DNA of 7,471 nucleotides, taken from assembly GCA_947499755.1 (NCBI GenBank), contig CANMPU010000040.1, positions 1-7,471 on the forward strand, in the 5' to 3' direction. Positions 1 to 6,268 of the stretch are shown piece by piece. A model generated the notes under the pieces. It made no database searches and had not been told where the DNA came from. It saw only the letters and a list, made by a program, of their open reading frames with translations. A program made the position numbers and the translations under genes. Origin of the DNA: Betaproteobacteria bacterium. GTDB lineage: Bacteria > Pseudomonadota > Gammaproteobacteria > Burkholderiales > CANMPU01. Every line of letters begins with the position of its first letter. The first letter of the stretch is position 1.

Positions 1-106
1 GAGAAGGTCCTCGCCCGAGATAAAAAACGCCTTCGCACTCAGAACGTTCCTTCCCCACCGTTAAGAATTTAAACCTCACCGGCAAAAGAAGGAGGAGTTC
101 AAGGAC
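1..106. other. Unrecognised sequence replacing the continuation of argG; possible mobile-element end
   Basis: This stretch sits where codons 70 onward of argG should be but does not encode ArgG in any frame I read. On the plus strand, frame 1 is open from the window edge to a TAA at 70-72 and reads [16 protein letters not shown] then PSPPLRI. This could be the C-terminus of a gene entering from the left, but 23 open codons can arise by chance. If it is an insertion sequence, its right end would lie near 98-106. The minus-strand sequence starting at 101 (TGAACTCCTCC) begins with TG, as IS3-family ends do, but I see no partner repeat because the other end is outside the window. An assembly chimera is an equally valid explanation. 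Confidence 0.3.
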
Positions 107-313
107 TTCTCGTAGGTCTTCGATAAATATTTCTGTGACGCCAAGCTTTTCTGCCTTGGCACGCGCGGGCTCTAGCTCTCCGCCTTGCCCAATGTCAGCC
201 GTGAAGGTGACCACCTCACAACCATAGGTATCTTGCAGCCACTTTAGTATGACGGACGTGTCTAGCCCACCAGAATAGGCTAGCACCGCTTTTTTAATTT
301 TGTTCACTATCAT
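1..313 (-). CDS. argG: Argininosuccinate synthase, 5' part only; homology lost after about codon 69
   Basis: ArgG joins citrulline and aspartate using ATP to form argininosuccinate in the cytoplasm. The reading frame starts at ATG 313 (GTG 307 is an alternative) and runs off the window edge. Residues 9-20 carry the N-type ATP pyrophosphatase loop ([12 protein letters not shown]), followed by [10 protein letters not shown] and the family's [14 protein letters not shown] and FIEDLRE blocks. Immediately after DLRE (position 107) the nearly invariant continuation of the family (EFVRDFVFP, then YEGxYLLGTSIARP) is missing. Instead there is a leucine-rich, unfamiliar stretch that stays open to position 1. 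The start lies 6 bases after the argF stop with no clear Shine-Dalgarno, which suggests translational coupling in an argD-argF-argG operon. The identity of residues 1-69 is clear. Whether a functional gene exists here is doubtful: it looks truncated by an insertion or rearrangement, or by an assembly join. Confidence 0.8.
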   Translation of the reverse strand, partial: MIVNKIKKAVLAYSGGLDTSVILKWLQDTYGCEVVTFTADIGQGGELEPARAKAEKLGVTEIFIEDLREVLELLLLLPVRFKFLTVGKERSECEGVFYLGRGPS

Positions 314-319
314 GGGTAA

Positions 320-1234
320 TCAATCTTTGATTTTTCCAAGCAATAAATATTCGACCAACGCCTTCTGCGTGTGCAGGCGATTTTCCGCCTCTACCCAAAC
401 AACACTTTGCGGGCCATCTATGACTTCCGCGGCAACTTCTTCTCCACGATGCGCGGGCAAACAATGCATGAAGAGTGCGTCGCGTTTTGCTAACCGCATC
501 ATATCGCGGTCGACTTGAAAGTCTGCGAATTTTTTCGTGCGTTCTTCTGTTTCATCCTCGAAACCCATACTAGTCCAGACATCCGTTGCAATCAGATCTG
601 ACCCACGTGCAGCATCGTGCGGATCAATCACGCGCTCATAATGCTTGCTGTTTTCCGTGGACGCTGTAATTTCATATCCCGGAGGGCTGGAGACGCGCAA
701 CTTGAAATCGAATATTGCCGCGGCCTGTAGCCAAGTTTTACACACGTTATTGGAGTCGCCTATCCAGGCAACGGTTTTGCCTTTTATGGAAGCGCGATGT
801 TCAATATAGGTAAAAATATCCGCAAGCACCTGGCAAGGATGAAAGTCGTCGGTAAGGCCATTGATCACAGGTGCGCGTGAATGCGCCGCGAAGCGCTCAA
901 TGATGCTGTGTTCAAAGGTACGTATCACGACAATATCGACCATGCGACACATCACCTCTGCCACGTCTTCTATGAGTTCGCCACGCCCTAGCTGGGTGTC
1001 GCTGGACGTCAGGAACATGGCCGAACCACCTAATTGTTCCATTCCCGCTTGAAACGACACTCGGGTTCGCGTCGAGTTCTTTTCAAATATCATTGCCAGC
1101 ACCCGGCCTTGCAATGTCTGATGTAGTGTACCCGCCGCGCGTTTTGTCTTCAATACACGTGCACGCGCCATGAGGTAGTCGTAATCGGCTAGGCCGAAAT
1201 CACTGAATTGCAAATAGTGTTGTACCTTAGACAT
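320..1234 (-). CDS. argF: Ornithine carbamoyltransferase
   Basis: The protein transfers the carbamoyl group of carbamoyl phosphate to ornithine, giving citrulline for arginine synthesis in the cytoplasm. At 304 residues it has the usual family length. The carbamoyl-phosphate motif STRTR is at residues 54-58, HPCQ at 132-135, the ornithine-loop SMG at 222-224 (TDVWTSMGFE), and the catalytic HCLP at 257-260 followed by AHRGEEV. These motifs separate it from aspartate carbamoyltransferase and place it with anabolic OTCases. The ATG lies 2 bases after the argD stop and has no evident Shine-Dalgarno, so translation is probably coupled to argD. The argG start follows 6 bases after its stop. No key residue is missing. 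Confidence 0.97.
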   Translation of the reverse strand: MSKVQHYLQFSDFGLADYDYLMARARVLKTKRAAGTLHQTLQGRVLAMIFEKNSTRTRVSFQAGMEQLGGSAMFLTSSDTQLGRGELIEDVAEVMCRMVDIVVIRTFEHSIIERFAAHSRAPVINGLTDDFHPCQVLADIFTYIEHRASIKGKTVAWIGDSNNVCKTWLQAAAIFDFKLRVSSPPGYEITASTENSKHYERVIDPHDAARGSDLIATDVWTSMGFEDETEERTKKFADFQVDRDMMRLAKRDALFMHCLPAHRGEEVAAEVIDGPQSVVWVEAENRLHTQKALVEYLLLGKIKD

Positions 1235-1236
1235 GA

Positions 1237-1250
1237 TTAGCTGTTAGCTG
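1237..1250. repeat. 7-bp tandem duplication at the end of argD
   Basis: TTAGCTG occurs twice in tandem on the plus strand (AACAGCT twice on the coding strand), spanning the last codons of argD. The second copy supplies the TAA stop two bases before the argF ATG. It looks like a small slippage duplication that sets the exact argD end and the argD-argF spacing. It may have no function. Confidence 0.5.
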
Positions 1251-2454
1251 TTTTTGGACTAAGCGCTGTAGTTGCGGTGTTGGCGAGGTAAGAAATAACG
1301 ATCCCACAAAGTTTATCTATGAGCAGTTGCGCTTCTTCGTCTTTCATCGTGAGCGCAGGTAATAGTCGAATGACGCACTCGGAAGTGACATTGATGAGCA
1401 ATCCTTCATTTAGCGCAAGTTGTACCAATGGTTCACAGGGTCGATCGAGTTCGATGCCTATCATTAGGCCTAGCCCACGAATTTGTTTTATTCCCCGTAT
1501 AGTGCCGAGACCAGCGGCGAATCCGCGTTGGATCATATTTCCTAAGTGTTGCGCCCGCGCCAATAGCTTTTCTTCCTCGATGATATCTAGCGTAGCCAGC
1601 GCTGCGCGGCACGCTAGCGGGTTGCCACCGAATGTGGAGCCGTGGTTCCCCGGTTGAAAAATATCGGCCGCGCCACCAGCAGCGACGCAAGCGCCTATGG
1701 GAACACCCGAACCCAGGCCCTTTGCTAGTGTCATAACGTCGGGTTTGATCGCACCGTGCTGGTGCGCAAACCACTTACCGGTGCGGCCAATACCACTTTG
1801 GACTTCATCCAGCATCAGCAACCAATTGTGTTGATCGCAAATTTTTCTTAGGCCGACGAAATATTCCGGTGTCGGGAGTGGAACGCGGATACCGCCCTCG
1901 CCTTGTATCGGTTCGACGAGAACAGCGACGATATTGTCGTTATGTAAGGTCACTTGCTCGATCGCAGCAAAATCGTTATAGGGAACGCGCGCAAATCCGC
2001 CCAATAGCGGTTCGAAACCTGCCTGCACTTTGCGATTGCCAGTGGCCGTTAACGTCGCCATAGTGCGACCATGAAAACTCTTTTCCATGACAACAATCGT
2101 TGGTAATTGGACACCTTTTTTATGGCCGAACAAGCGCGCTATTTTAATTGCAGTTTCATTCGCCTCAGCACCTGAGTTGCAGAAAAATACTTTATCCATA
2201 CCGGACAACGCGGCAAGCTTATCGGCAAGCTTTTCCTGTAGTGTCACTTGATAAAGATTAGACGTGTGAATAAGTGTGCCGACTTGATCGCAAATCGCCT
2301 TAACCAATTTCGCATGGCCGTGCCCAAGGCCACACACGGCAACACCACTGATTGCGTCTAGGTAGCGCTTACCTTCGCTATCCCATAACCAAACTCCCTC
2401 ACCACGTGCGAACGCGACGGGCAGGCGGGCATAGGTATTCATGACGTGTGACAT
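1237..2454 (-). CDS. argD: Acetylornithine aminotransferase (PLP-dependent, class III)
   Basis: ArgD converts N-acetylglutamate semialdehyde plus glutamate to N-acetylornithine and 2-oxoglutarate; members of the family often also act as succinyldiaminopimelate transaminase in lysine synthesis. In a 405-residue frame starting at ATG 2454, the phosphate-binding SGAEAN is at 94-99, the PLP-ring aspartate lies in LDEVQSG near 216, the Schiff-base lysine in TLAKGLGSG near 245, and STFGGNP at 273-279. The frame is open to an upstream ATG at 2484, which would add 10 residues. I prefer 2454 because the protein then begins MSHVMNTYARLPVAF, which matches the betaproteobacterial family start, and because the upstream ATG lies inside a strong hairpin. 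No good Shine-Dalgarno precedes either start. ATG 2442 is a further possibility. It is the first gene of the arg cluster. Confidence 0.95.
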   Translation of the reverse strand: MSHVMNTYARLPVAFARGEGVWLWDSEGKRYLDAISGVAVCGLGHGHAKLVKAICDQVGTLIHTSNLYQVTLQEKLADKLAALSGMDKVFFCNSGAEANETAIKIARLFGHKKGVQLPTIVVMEKSFHGRTMATLTATGNRKVQAGFEPLLGGFARVPYNDFAAIEQVTLHNDNIVAVLVEPIQGEGGIRVPLPTPEYFVGLRKICDQHNWLLMLDEVQSGIGRTGKWFAHQHGAIKPDVMTLAKGLGSGVPIGACVAAGGAADIFQPGNHGSTFGGNPLACRAALATLDIIEEEKLLARAQHLGNMIQRGFAAGLGTIRGIKQIRGLGLMIGIELDRPCEPLVQLALNEGLLINVTSECVIRLLPALTMKDEEAQLLIDKLCGIVISYLANTATTALSPKTANS

Positions 2455-2464
2455 AAGCGTTTTC

Positions 2465-2497
2465 AAAAAAGCATACGGCGGCATTTGCCGCCGTGTG
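2465..2497 (-). terminator. Intrinsic-terminator-like hairpin in the argD leader
   Basis: On the minus strand, ACGGCGGCA pairs perfectly with TGCCGCCGT (plus-strand arms 2475-2483 and 2486-2494). After one mismatch, two more base pairs extend the stem, and then C and six T (2470-2465) follow. A GC-rich stem directly followed by a T-run is the form of a Rho-independent terminator reading leftward. It ends about 10 bases before the argD start at 2454. It may end transcription of the small frames at 2511-2677, or act as an attenuator within the argD leader. On the plus strand no T-run follows, so it is not a plus-strand terminator. Confidence 0.6.
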
Positions 2498-2510
2498 AAA
2501 CATAGAAACG

Positions 2511-2579
2511 TTAATATTTAATGAATTCGTTCACCGATGCAAGCATTATTTCGAAAGCTTCTTCAAACACATTTCTCAT
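2511..2579 (-). CDS. Short frame, 22 residues; probable 3' half of a frameshifted small gene
   Basis: This frame reads MRNVFEEAFEIMLASV then NEFIKY and ends in TAA 13 bases before the terminator-like hairpin. Its ATG overlaps the stop of the next frame upstream (ATGA). It looks like an amphipathic helical segment rather than noise: acidic, alanine- and phenylalanine-containing, with a natural-looking KY end. I do not recognise a family. It probably belongs with the 2576-2677 frame as one protein of about 56 residues. A separate translationally coupled peptide, or no coding function, remains possible. It lacks a run of arginine codons, so it is not a classic arginine leader peptide. Confidence 0.3.
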   Translation of the reverse strand: MRNVFEEAFEIMLASVNEFIKY

Positions 2580-2677
2580 GGCGCAACTAGGAGCCGTATG
2601 CCCGGCGAGTTACCGTCAAATACAATTCCGTGAAGTTCACCATATTTGTGGGTGCAACGGGCGACGGTATAGTTCAT
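2511..2677 (-). pseudogene. Possible small hypothetical protein gene interrupted by a one-base frameshift
   Basis: From ATG 2677 the minus strand reads MNYTVARCTHKYGELHGI, continues through VFDGNSPGIRLLVAP, and stops at TGA 2578-2576. The 22-residue frame starting at ATG 2579 overlaps this stop. One missing base near 2579-2581 would join them smoothly as ...RLLVAP-MRNVFEE..., giving about 56 residues. The combined product looks protein-like, is followed at once by an intrinsic-terminator-like hairpin, and lies on the same strand as argD. An in-frame TAA lies 36 bases upstream of ATG 2677, so this is the only ATG start. No strong Shine-Dalgarno is visible. The break may be real decay, a sequencing indel, or two coupled peptides. 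I do not recognise the family. Confidence 0.4.
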
Positions 2678-2917
2678 ATTTTCTGTTATTGTTGTTTTTC
2701 GGGGTACGCGCGCTGGAGCCCCTTAGGGTAGGCGTGAGAAAACGGATTACGAAGTAAATAGGGTTTTGCGGTAATTTATAGTTGCCTAGTAGTCACCATC
2801 AGCGTAATGTTTTCGTCTGGGATGCGATGTTTTTAGCGTCATATCGCTAATCGCTTGTGCTTTCATCTTAAGAAAAAGTATTCCTTGCCGAAATTCTAAG
2901 GGAACTAAAAGGCCATC
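2678..2917. other. Intergenic region upstream of the DUF3579 gene, no gene recognised
   Basis: This 240-base stretch separates the small minus-strand frames from the DUF3579 gene. It should contain the promoter for DUF3579 on the plus strand and possibly one for the minus-strand frames. On the plus strand TATAGT at 2777-2782 resembles a -10 element but lacks a matching -35. The minus strand carries a short direct repeat, AGCGAT twice, within 2838-2850. I see no tRNA, no recognised small RNA and no convincing open frame. Confidence 0.4.
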
Positions 2918-3253
2918 ATGTTCGACGAATCAAAAGAGATTATTATCCAAGGGACTACCGAAGCCGGTAAACCGTTCCGCCCCAGTGACTGGGCTAAGCG
3001 CCTTTGCGGCATGATGTCGGTATTTGGTGCCGAAAAGAAAGTAAGCTACTCGCCATTTCTAAAGCCGATCACTTCGGATGGCGTCAGATGCGTTGTTGTC
3101 GATAAGGGATTAGAAACGAGTGATCCAGTGGCGTTTGGGTTTTTAATGAATTTCGCCAATGACAACGAGCTTAAGCTGCGCCCGGGCCGCAAACAGAATC
3201 GGCCGAGCGACATCACGGCAGATCCTGCATACGCCCCAATTCAGGCGCAATAA
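2918..3253 (+). CDS. DUF3579 domain-containing protein
   Basis: This is a small 111-residue protein of unknown function. The text IIIQGTTEAGKPFRPSDWA near the N-terminus, LCGMMSVFG around residues 29-37, YSPFLKPIT and CVVVDKGLE match my recollection of the DUF3579 family of betaproteobacteria, which covers nearly the whole protein. No signal peptide or membrane segment is visible, so it is probably cytoplasmic. The start is ATG 2918 with a modest AAGG five bases upstream. It is convergent with rpsT, with only 20 bases between the stops and no obvious terminator there. My recollection is that this family is often found near rpsT, murJ or arginine genes, but that was not checked here. No specific function should be assigned from sequence alone. 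Confidence 0.85.
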   Translation: MFDESKEIIIQGTTEAGKPFRPSDWAKRLCGMMSVFGAEKKVSYSPFLKPITSDGVRCVVVDKGLETSDPVAFGFLMNFANDNELKLRPGRKQNRPSDITADPAYAPIQAQ

Positions 3254-3273
3254 ACGCTACCTGAACCTTATCT

Positions 3274-3534
3274 TTAGGCCAACGCCTTAATGGCAGCGTT
3301 GAGACGGCTCTTGTGCCGAGCGGCTTTATTCTTGTGTATGATTTTCTTATCGGCAATCGAATCGATCACGGAGACGGACTTGCGGAAAATTTCTAATGCA
3401 GCCTTCTTGTCACCTGTGGCGGTGGGTTTTGCTTTCTTGATCGCAGTACGCAATTCCGAACGCAAGCTGGCATTGTGCTGCCGTTGCGTTTCCGATTGTC
3501 GTGCGCGTTTCTTTGCCTGTGCGCTATTTGCCAT
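3274..3534 (-). CDS. rpsT: 30S ribosomal protein S20
   Basis: S20 is a primary 16S rRNA-binding protein of the small subunit, made of a helical bundle. The 86-residue product starts [15 protein letters not shown], continues with [15 protein letters not shown], and has the conserved [17 protein letters not shown] block at its end, which is full length and typical. It is strongly basic. A Shine-Dalgarno-like GAAGAG lies four bases before ATG 3534, and a good promoter lies further upstream (3571-3599). It is divergent from murJ, a common neighbour of rpsT in proteobacteria. Confidence 0.97.
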   Translation of the reverse strand: MANSAQAKKRARQSETQRQHNASLRSELRTAIKKAKPTATGDKKAALEIFRKSVSVIDSIADKKIIHKNKAARHKSRLNAAIKALA

Positions 3535-3570
3535 TTAACTCTTCAAACCGATATGGGTTAAAAGCGCGTA

Positions 3571-3599
3571 ATATTACGTTTTTTTGCGGTATTTTGCAA
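3571..3599 (-). promoter_or_regulatory. Sigma70-type promoter of rpsT
   Basis: On the minus strand, TTGCAA (3599-3594) and TAATAT (3576-3571) are separated by exactly 17 bases; each matches the consensus at four of six positions. Transcription would start near 3564, giving a short leader of about 30 bases before the rpsT ATG at 3534. The -10 box lies inside a perfect 12-base palindrome, CGTAATATTACG, at 3567-3578. Confidence 0.6.
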
Positions 3600-3668
3600 G
3601 GAAACTAGCATTTTGCCCCTGCGGCTCCCGATTCAATCTATCAGAAACAACGATTAACAAATCTAGAT

Positions 3669-5213
3669 ATGAATTTGCTTAGAACCTTGGCTCAAGTGAG
3701 CAGCATGACCTTACTCTCCAGAATTCTCGGTTTTGTTCGAGATATGGTGATTGCGCGATTATTCGGCGCTGGCATAGACACAGACGCTTTTTTTGTTGCG
3801 TTCAAACTACCCAATTTATTGCGCCGATTATTTGCAGAAGGCGCGTTTTCCCAAGCATTCGTGCCAGTGTTGGCGGAATACAAAAATAAGAAAGGATCTG
3901 TCGCAACGAAATTGTTAGTCGATCGAGTGGCGACGTTGTTAGGGTTAGCCGTGCTGGTTGTGGCGCTGGTCGGAATTGCAGCAGCCCCTATTGTGGTATA
4001 CATCAGTGCGCCAGGATTTTCTAGTGTACCGCAAAAATTTGACCTCACAGTTACGTTATTGCGAATCACGTTCCCCTATATATTTTTTATTTCCTTAGTG
4101 TCCCTGGCTGCTGGGATATTAAATACGCATAACAAATTTTCCGTGCCCGCATTTACGCCGGTATTGCTTAACCTATCGTTTATCGTCTTTGCGCTCTGGT
4201 TGTCACGTTACTTTGATCCTCCGGTGTTGGCGCTTGCGTGGGCAGTCTTGATCGGTGGCGTGTTGCAGCTATTATTTCAGATACCGTTTCTCTCGAGAAT
4301 TCATTTATTGCCACGCGCAAAACTCGAGCTTCATGATCCGGGTGTGTGGCGTATCGCCAAGCTGATGGGCCCGGCAGTTTTCGGCGTTTCCATCGGCCAA
4401 ATCAGTTTGTTGATCAATACTATTTTTGCGTCTTTCTTGGTTACCGGTAGCGTTTCCTGGCTGTATTATGCGGATAGGTTAATGGAGTTTCCTAGCGGCA
4501 TGCTGGGCGTCGCGCTAGGGACAATTTTGTTGCCTAGTCTTTCTAAGCATTTTGCCAATCAATCTAGCGAGGAGTACAGCAAACTCTTAGATTGGGGATT
4601 GCGTTTGACATTGCTCTTGGCGGCGCCCGCCGCGCTCGCGCTCGCATTACTGGCGGTGCCGCTCATCACTACATTGTTCTACTATGGCGAGTTTACGCAA
4701 AACGATGTATTCATGACACGACAAGCTCTCGTTGCATACAGTATCGGTCTACTGGGATTGATCATGGTGAAGATTTTAGCACCTGCGTTTTATGCCAGGC
4801 AGAACATTAGAACGCCAGTAAAAATTGCGATTCTCACTTTACTCGCTACTCAGGTGATGAACGCGCTGTTTATTTTTGTATTTCCGCTAAAGCAGGCCGG
4901 ACTCGCCTTATCCATAGGGCTCGCAGCGTGTCTTAACGGGACCTTGCTGTACACGCAATTACGCAAACGCGATATTTACCGCCCTGAGCCGGGGTGGGGA
5001 AAATTTTTCTTGCGGTTGCTAGCTGCGCTCGCTGTGCTGGGCGTCGTACTGTGGTTTGTTTCTGGCAGCGACAGTTCATGGTTAACACTTTCTGCACACA
5101 CACGAGCGCTTAAATTGCTCTGGGTTGTTGCGTTGGCTACGGCTGCTTACTTCGTTTGCTTGTGGGTGCTGGGTATGCGATTTAAGGACTTTTCCAAGCA
5201 CGTAGCCCACTAG
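3669..5213 (+). CDS. murJ: Lipid II flippase MurJ
   Basis: MurJ (formerly MviN) moves lipid-linked peptidoglycan precursor from the inner to the outer face of the cytoplasmic membrane. The 514-residue, very hydrophobic product fits the 14-helix MOP-superfamily flippase. It follows the E. coli protein closely from [20 protein letters not shown] onward. Residues important in E. coli MurJ are at identical numbers here: Arg18, Arg24, Asp39, Arg52, Glu57, and Arg270 in [22 protein letters not shown] and [14 protein letters not shown] are further family blocks. The start ATG 3669 has no strong Shine-Dalgarno but gives a perfect alignment at the N-terminus. It is divergent from rpsT and ends one base from the end of the convergent cysB. 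Confidence 0.97.
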   Translation: MNLLRTLAQVSSMTLLSRILGFVRDMVIARLFGAGIDTDAFFVAFKLPNLLRRLFAEGAFSQAFVPVLAEYKNKKGSVATKLLVDRVATLLGLAVLVVALVGIAAAPIVVYISAPGFSSVPQKFDLTVTLLRITFPYIFFISLVSLAAGILNTHNKFSVPAFTPVLLNLSFIVFALWLSRYFDPPVLALAWAVLIGGVLQLLFQIPFLSRIHLLPRAKLELHDPGVWRIAKLMGPAVFGVSIGQISLLINTIFASFLVTGSVSWLYYADRLMEFPSGMLGVALGTILLPSLSKHFANQSSEEYSKLLDWGLRLTLLLAAPAALALALLAVPLITTLFYYGEFTQNDVFMTRQALVAYSIGLLGLIMVKILAPAFYARQNIRTPVKIAILTLLATQVMNALFIFVFPLKQAGLALSIGLAACLNGTLLYTQLRKRDIYRPEPGWGKFFLRLLAALAVLGVVLWFVSGSDSSWLTLSAHTRALKLLWVVALATAAYFVCLWVLGMRFKDFSKHVAH

Positions 5214-5214
5214 A

Positions 5215-6159
5215 TTAGAGCTGATAATCAGCCCCTTTGGAGCCGCTCAACGCCAGTTCAACGACCTTACGATTGAGGTGGGGTGAGAATAATTCTATAA
5301 AATCGTAGATATATCCCCGTAAATAATTATTACGCCGAATACCGATACGGGTAGTGCTTGATTCAAAGAGATGGCTTGCATCTAACGCGCGTAAATTTTT
5401 ATCGGTCTTCGCATCAAATGCCATATTCGCCAATATGCCTATTCCTAATCCTTGCGCAACATAAGTTTTGATCACATCCGAATCAATCGCAGTCAACACG
5501 ACATTCGGTATCAGTTTGCGCAACTCAAATGCGCGGTTGATTTTGGAGCGGCCGGTAAACGCAAAGTCATAAGTGATGATGGGATACTTCGCGATTTGTT
5601 CTAACGTTAACAATTTCTGTTTTAGCAGCGGATGATTGGGCGGCACGACAACGCAACGGTTCCAGCGGTAACACGGCAGCATAATTAGGTCGTCAAAGCG
5701 TTCTATGGCCTCGGTGGCAATTGCAATGTCAGCGGCCCCCGAAGACACCATTTCCGAAATTTGTGTGGGACTGCCTTGATGCAAATTCAAGCGCACTTTT
5801 GGATAACGCTTCGTAAAACTCGCGATAACCTGTGGCATAACGTAACGTGCTTGGGTATGCGTCGTCGCGATGGTTAGCGTACCGATATCTTCACTGCTAT
5901 ATTCTTTGCCAACCTGTTTGAGATTTTCCGCGTCTTTCAGCATACGCTCTGCGATAGCGACGATCGCTTTCCCCGGTGGCGTGATCTCGACCACACGTTT
6001 CCCCTTGCGTACGAAAATATCCACGCCGAGTTCGTCCTCGAGTTGGCGTATCTGTTTGCTTATGCCGGGCTGCGAGGTGTGTAGATGTTCCGCTGCCTCG
6101 GAAAGGTTTAGACGTTGGCGTACGACCTCGCATACGTAGCGTAGTTGTTGCAGTTTCAT
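5215..6159 (-). CDS. cysB: LysR-type sulfur-assimilation regulator, CysB family
   Basis: CysB activates sulfate uptake and cysteine-synthesis genes when O-acetylserine or N-acetylserine signals sulfur shortage. The 314-residue protein starts MKLQQLRYVCEVV, typical of CysB. Its winged helix-turn-helix covers roughly residues 1-60 (LSEAAEHLHTSQPGISKQI). The effector domain follows. The ligand-pocket motif TTHTQ is present, with Thr100, Thr102 and Gln103 at the same numbers as in enteric CysB, so the inducer site looks intact. Cbl-like paralogues share this fold, so the exact target set is uncertain. It is divergent from the uroporphyrinogen methyltransferase gene, a siroheme step required by sulfite reductase, which fits a CysB target. 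The start ATG 6159 is preceded by a weak TGGA. Confidence 0.93.
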   Translation of the reverse strand: MKLQQLRYVCEVVRQRLNLSEAAEHLHTSQPGISKQIRQLEDELGVDIFVRKGKRVVEITPPGKAIVAIAERMLKDAENLKQVGKEYSSEDIGTLTIATTHTQARYVMPQVIASFTKRYPKVRLNLHQGSPTQISEMVSSGAADIAIATEAIERFDDLIMLPCYRWNRCVVVPPNHPLLKQKLLTLEQIAKYPIITYDFAFTGRSKINRAFELRKLIPNVVLTAIDSDVIKTYVAQGLGIGILANMAFDAKTDKNLRALDASHLFESSTTRIGIRRNNYLRGYIYDFIELFSPHLNRKVVELALSGSKGADYQL

Positions 6160-6268
6160 CTTGTCCAGGTAAAATGGTGTTTAGTTATAAGATAGTAACA
6201 TAATATTACTTTAAAATATAAGCGAACAACGTTACGATTCTCCCTCGCAAATAGTGGGAAGATTATTG
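6160..6268. promoter_or_regulatory. Divergent cysB/cobA control region with LysR-type dyad
   Basis: This 109-base AT-rich region must hold promoters for both divergent genes. The inverted repeat AGTAA-N7-TTACT at 6194-6210 contains TAACATAATATTA, which fits the T-N11-A pattern of LysR-type operators. On the minus strand TATAAC (6189-6184) is a five-of-six -10 box for cysB, without a good -35, as is common for regulated promoters. The dyad lies just upstream of that -10, so autoregulation by CysB and control of the methyltransferase gene are reasonable inferences. CysB sites are poorly conserved, so this is not proof. Confidence 0.45.

Noticed and set aside
1433..1774. 113-residue minus-strand frame within argD
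   Set aside because: Out-of-frame shadow of argD, arginine-rich with no family resemblance; the argD frame is fully supported here.
2522..2533. ARG-box-like dyad TGAATTCGTTCA upstream of argD
   Set aside because: The half-sites resemble TGAA/TTCA, but the spacing is shorter than a canonical ArgR site, and it lies inside the short frame. No second adjacent box is seen.
2700..2722. GGGG...CCCC hairpin in the gap upstream of DUF3579
   Set aside because: Only four outer pairs with a poorly paired interior; on the minus strand it is followed by A rather than T, so it is not a terminator.
2521..2757. 78-residue plus-strand frame in the gap upstream of DUF3579
   Set aside because: No Shine-Dalgarno, no recognisable motif and an unnatural composition. 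It is antisense to the more protein-like minus-strand frames.
3290..3538. 82-residue plus-strand frame over rpsT
   Set aside because: Exactly antisense to a clear S20 gene; its hydrophobic, cysteine-rich text is the mirror of lysine- and alanine-rich S20 codons.
6254..6268. GTG 6254 as the start of the methyltransferase
   Set aside because: It would place the good Shine-Dalgarno inside the gene and add residues not seen at the usual family start.
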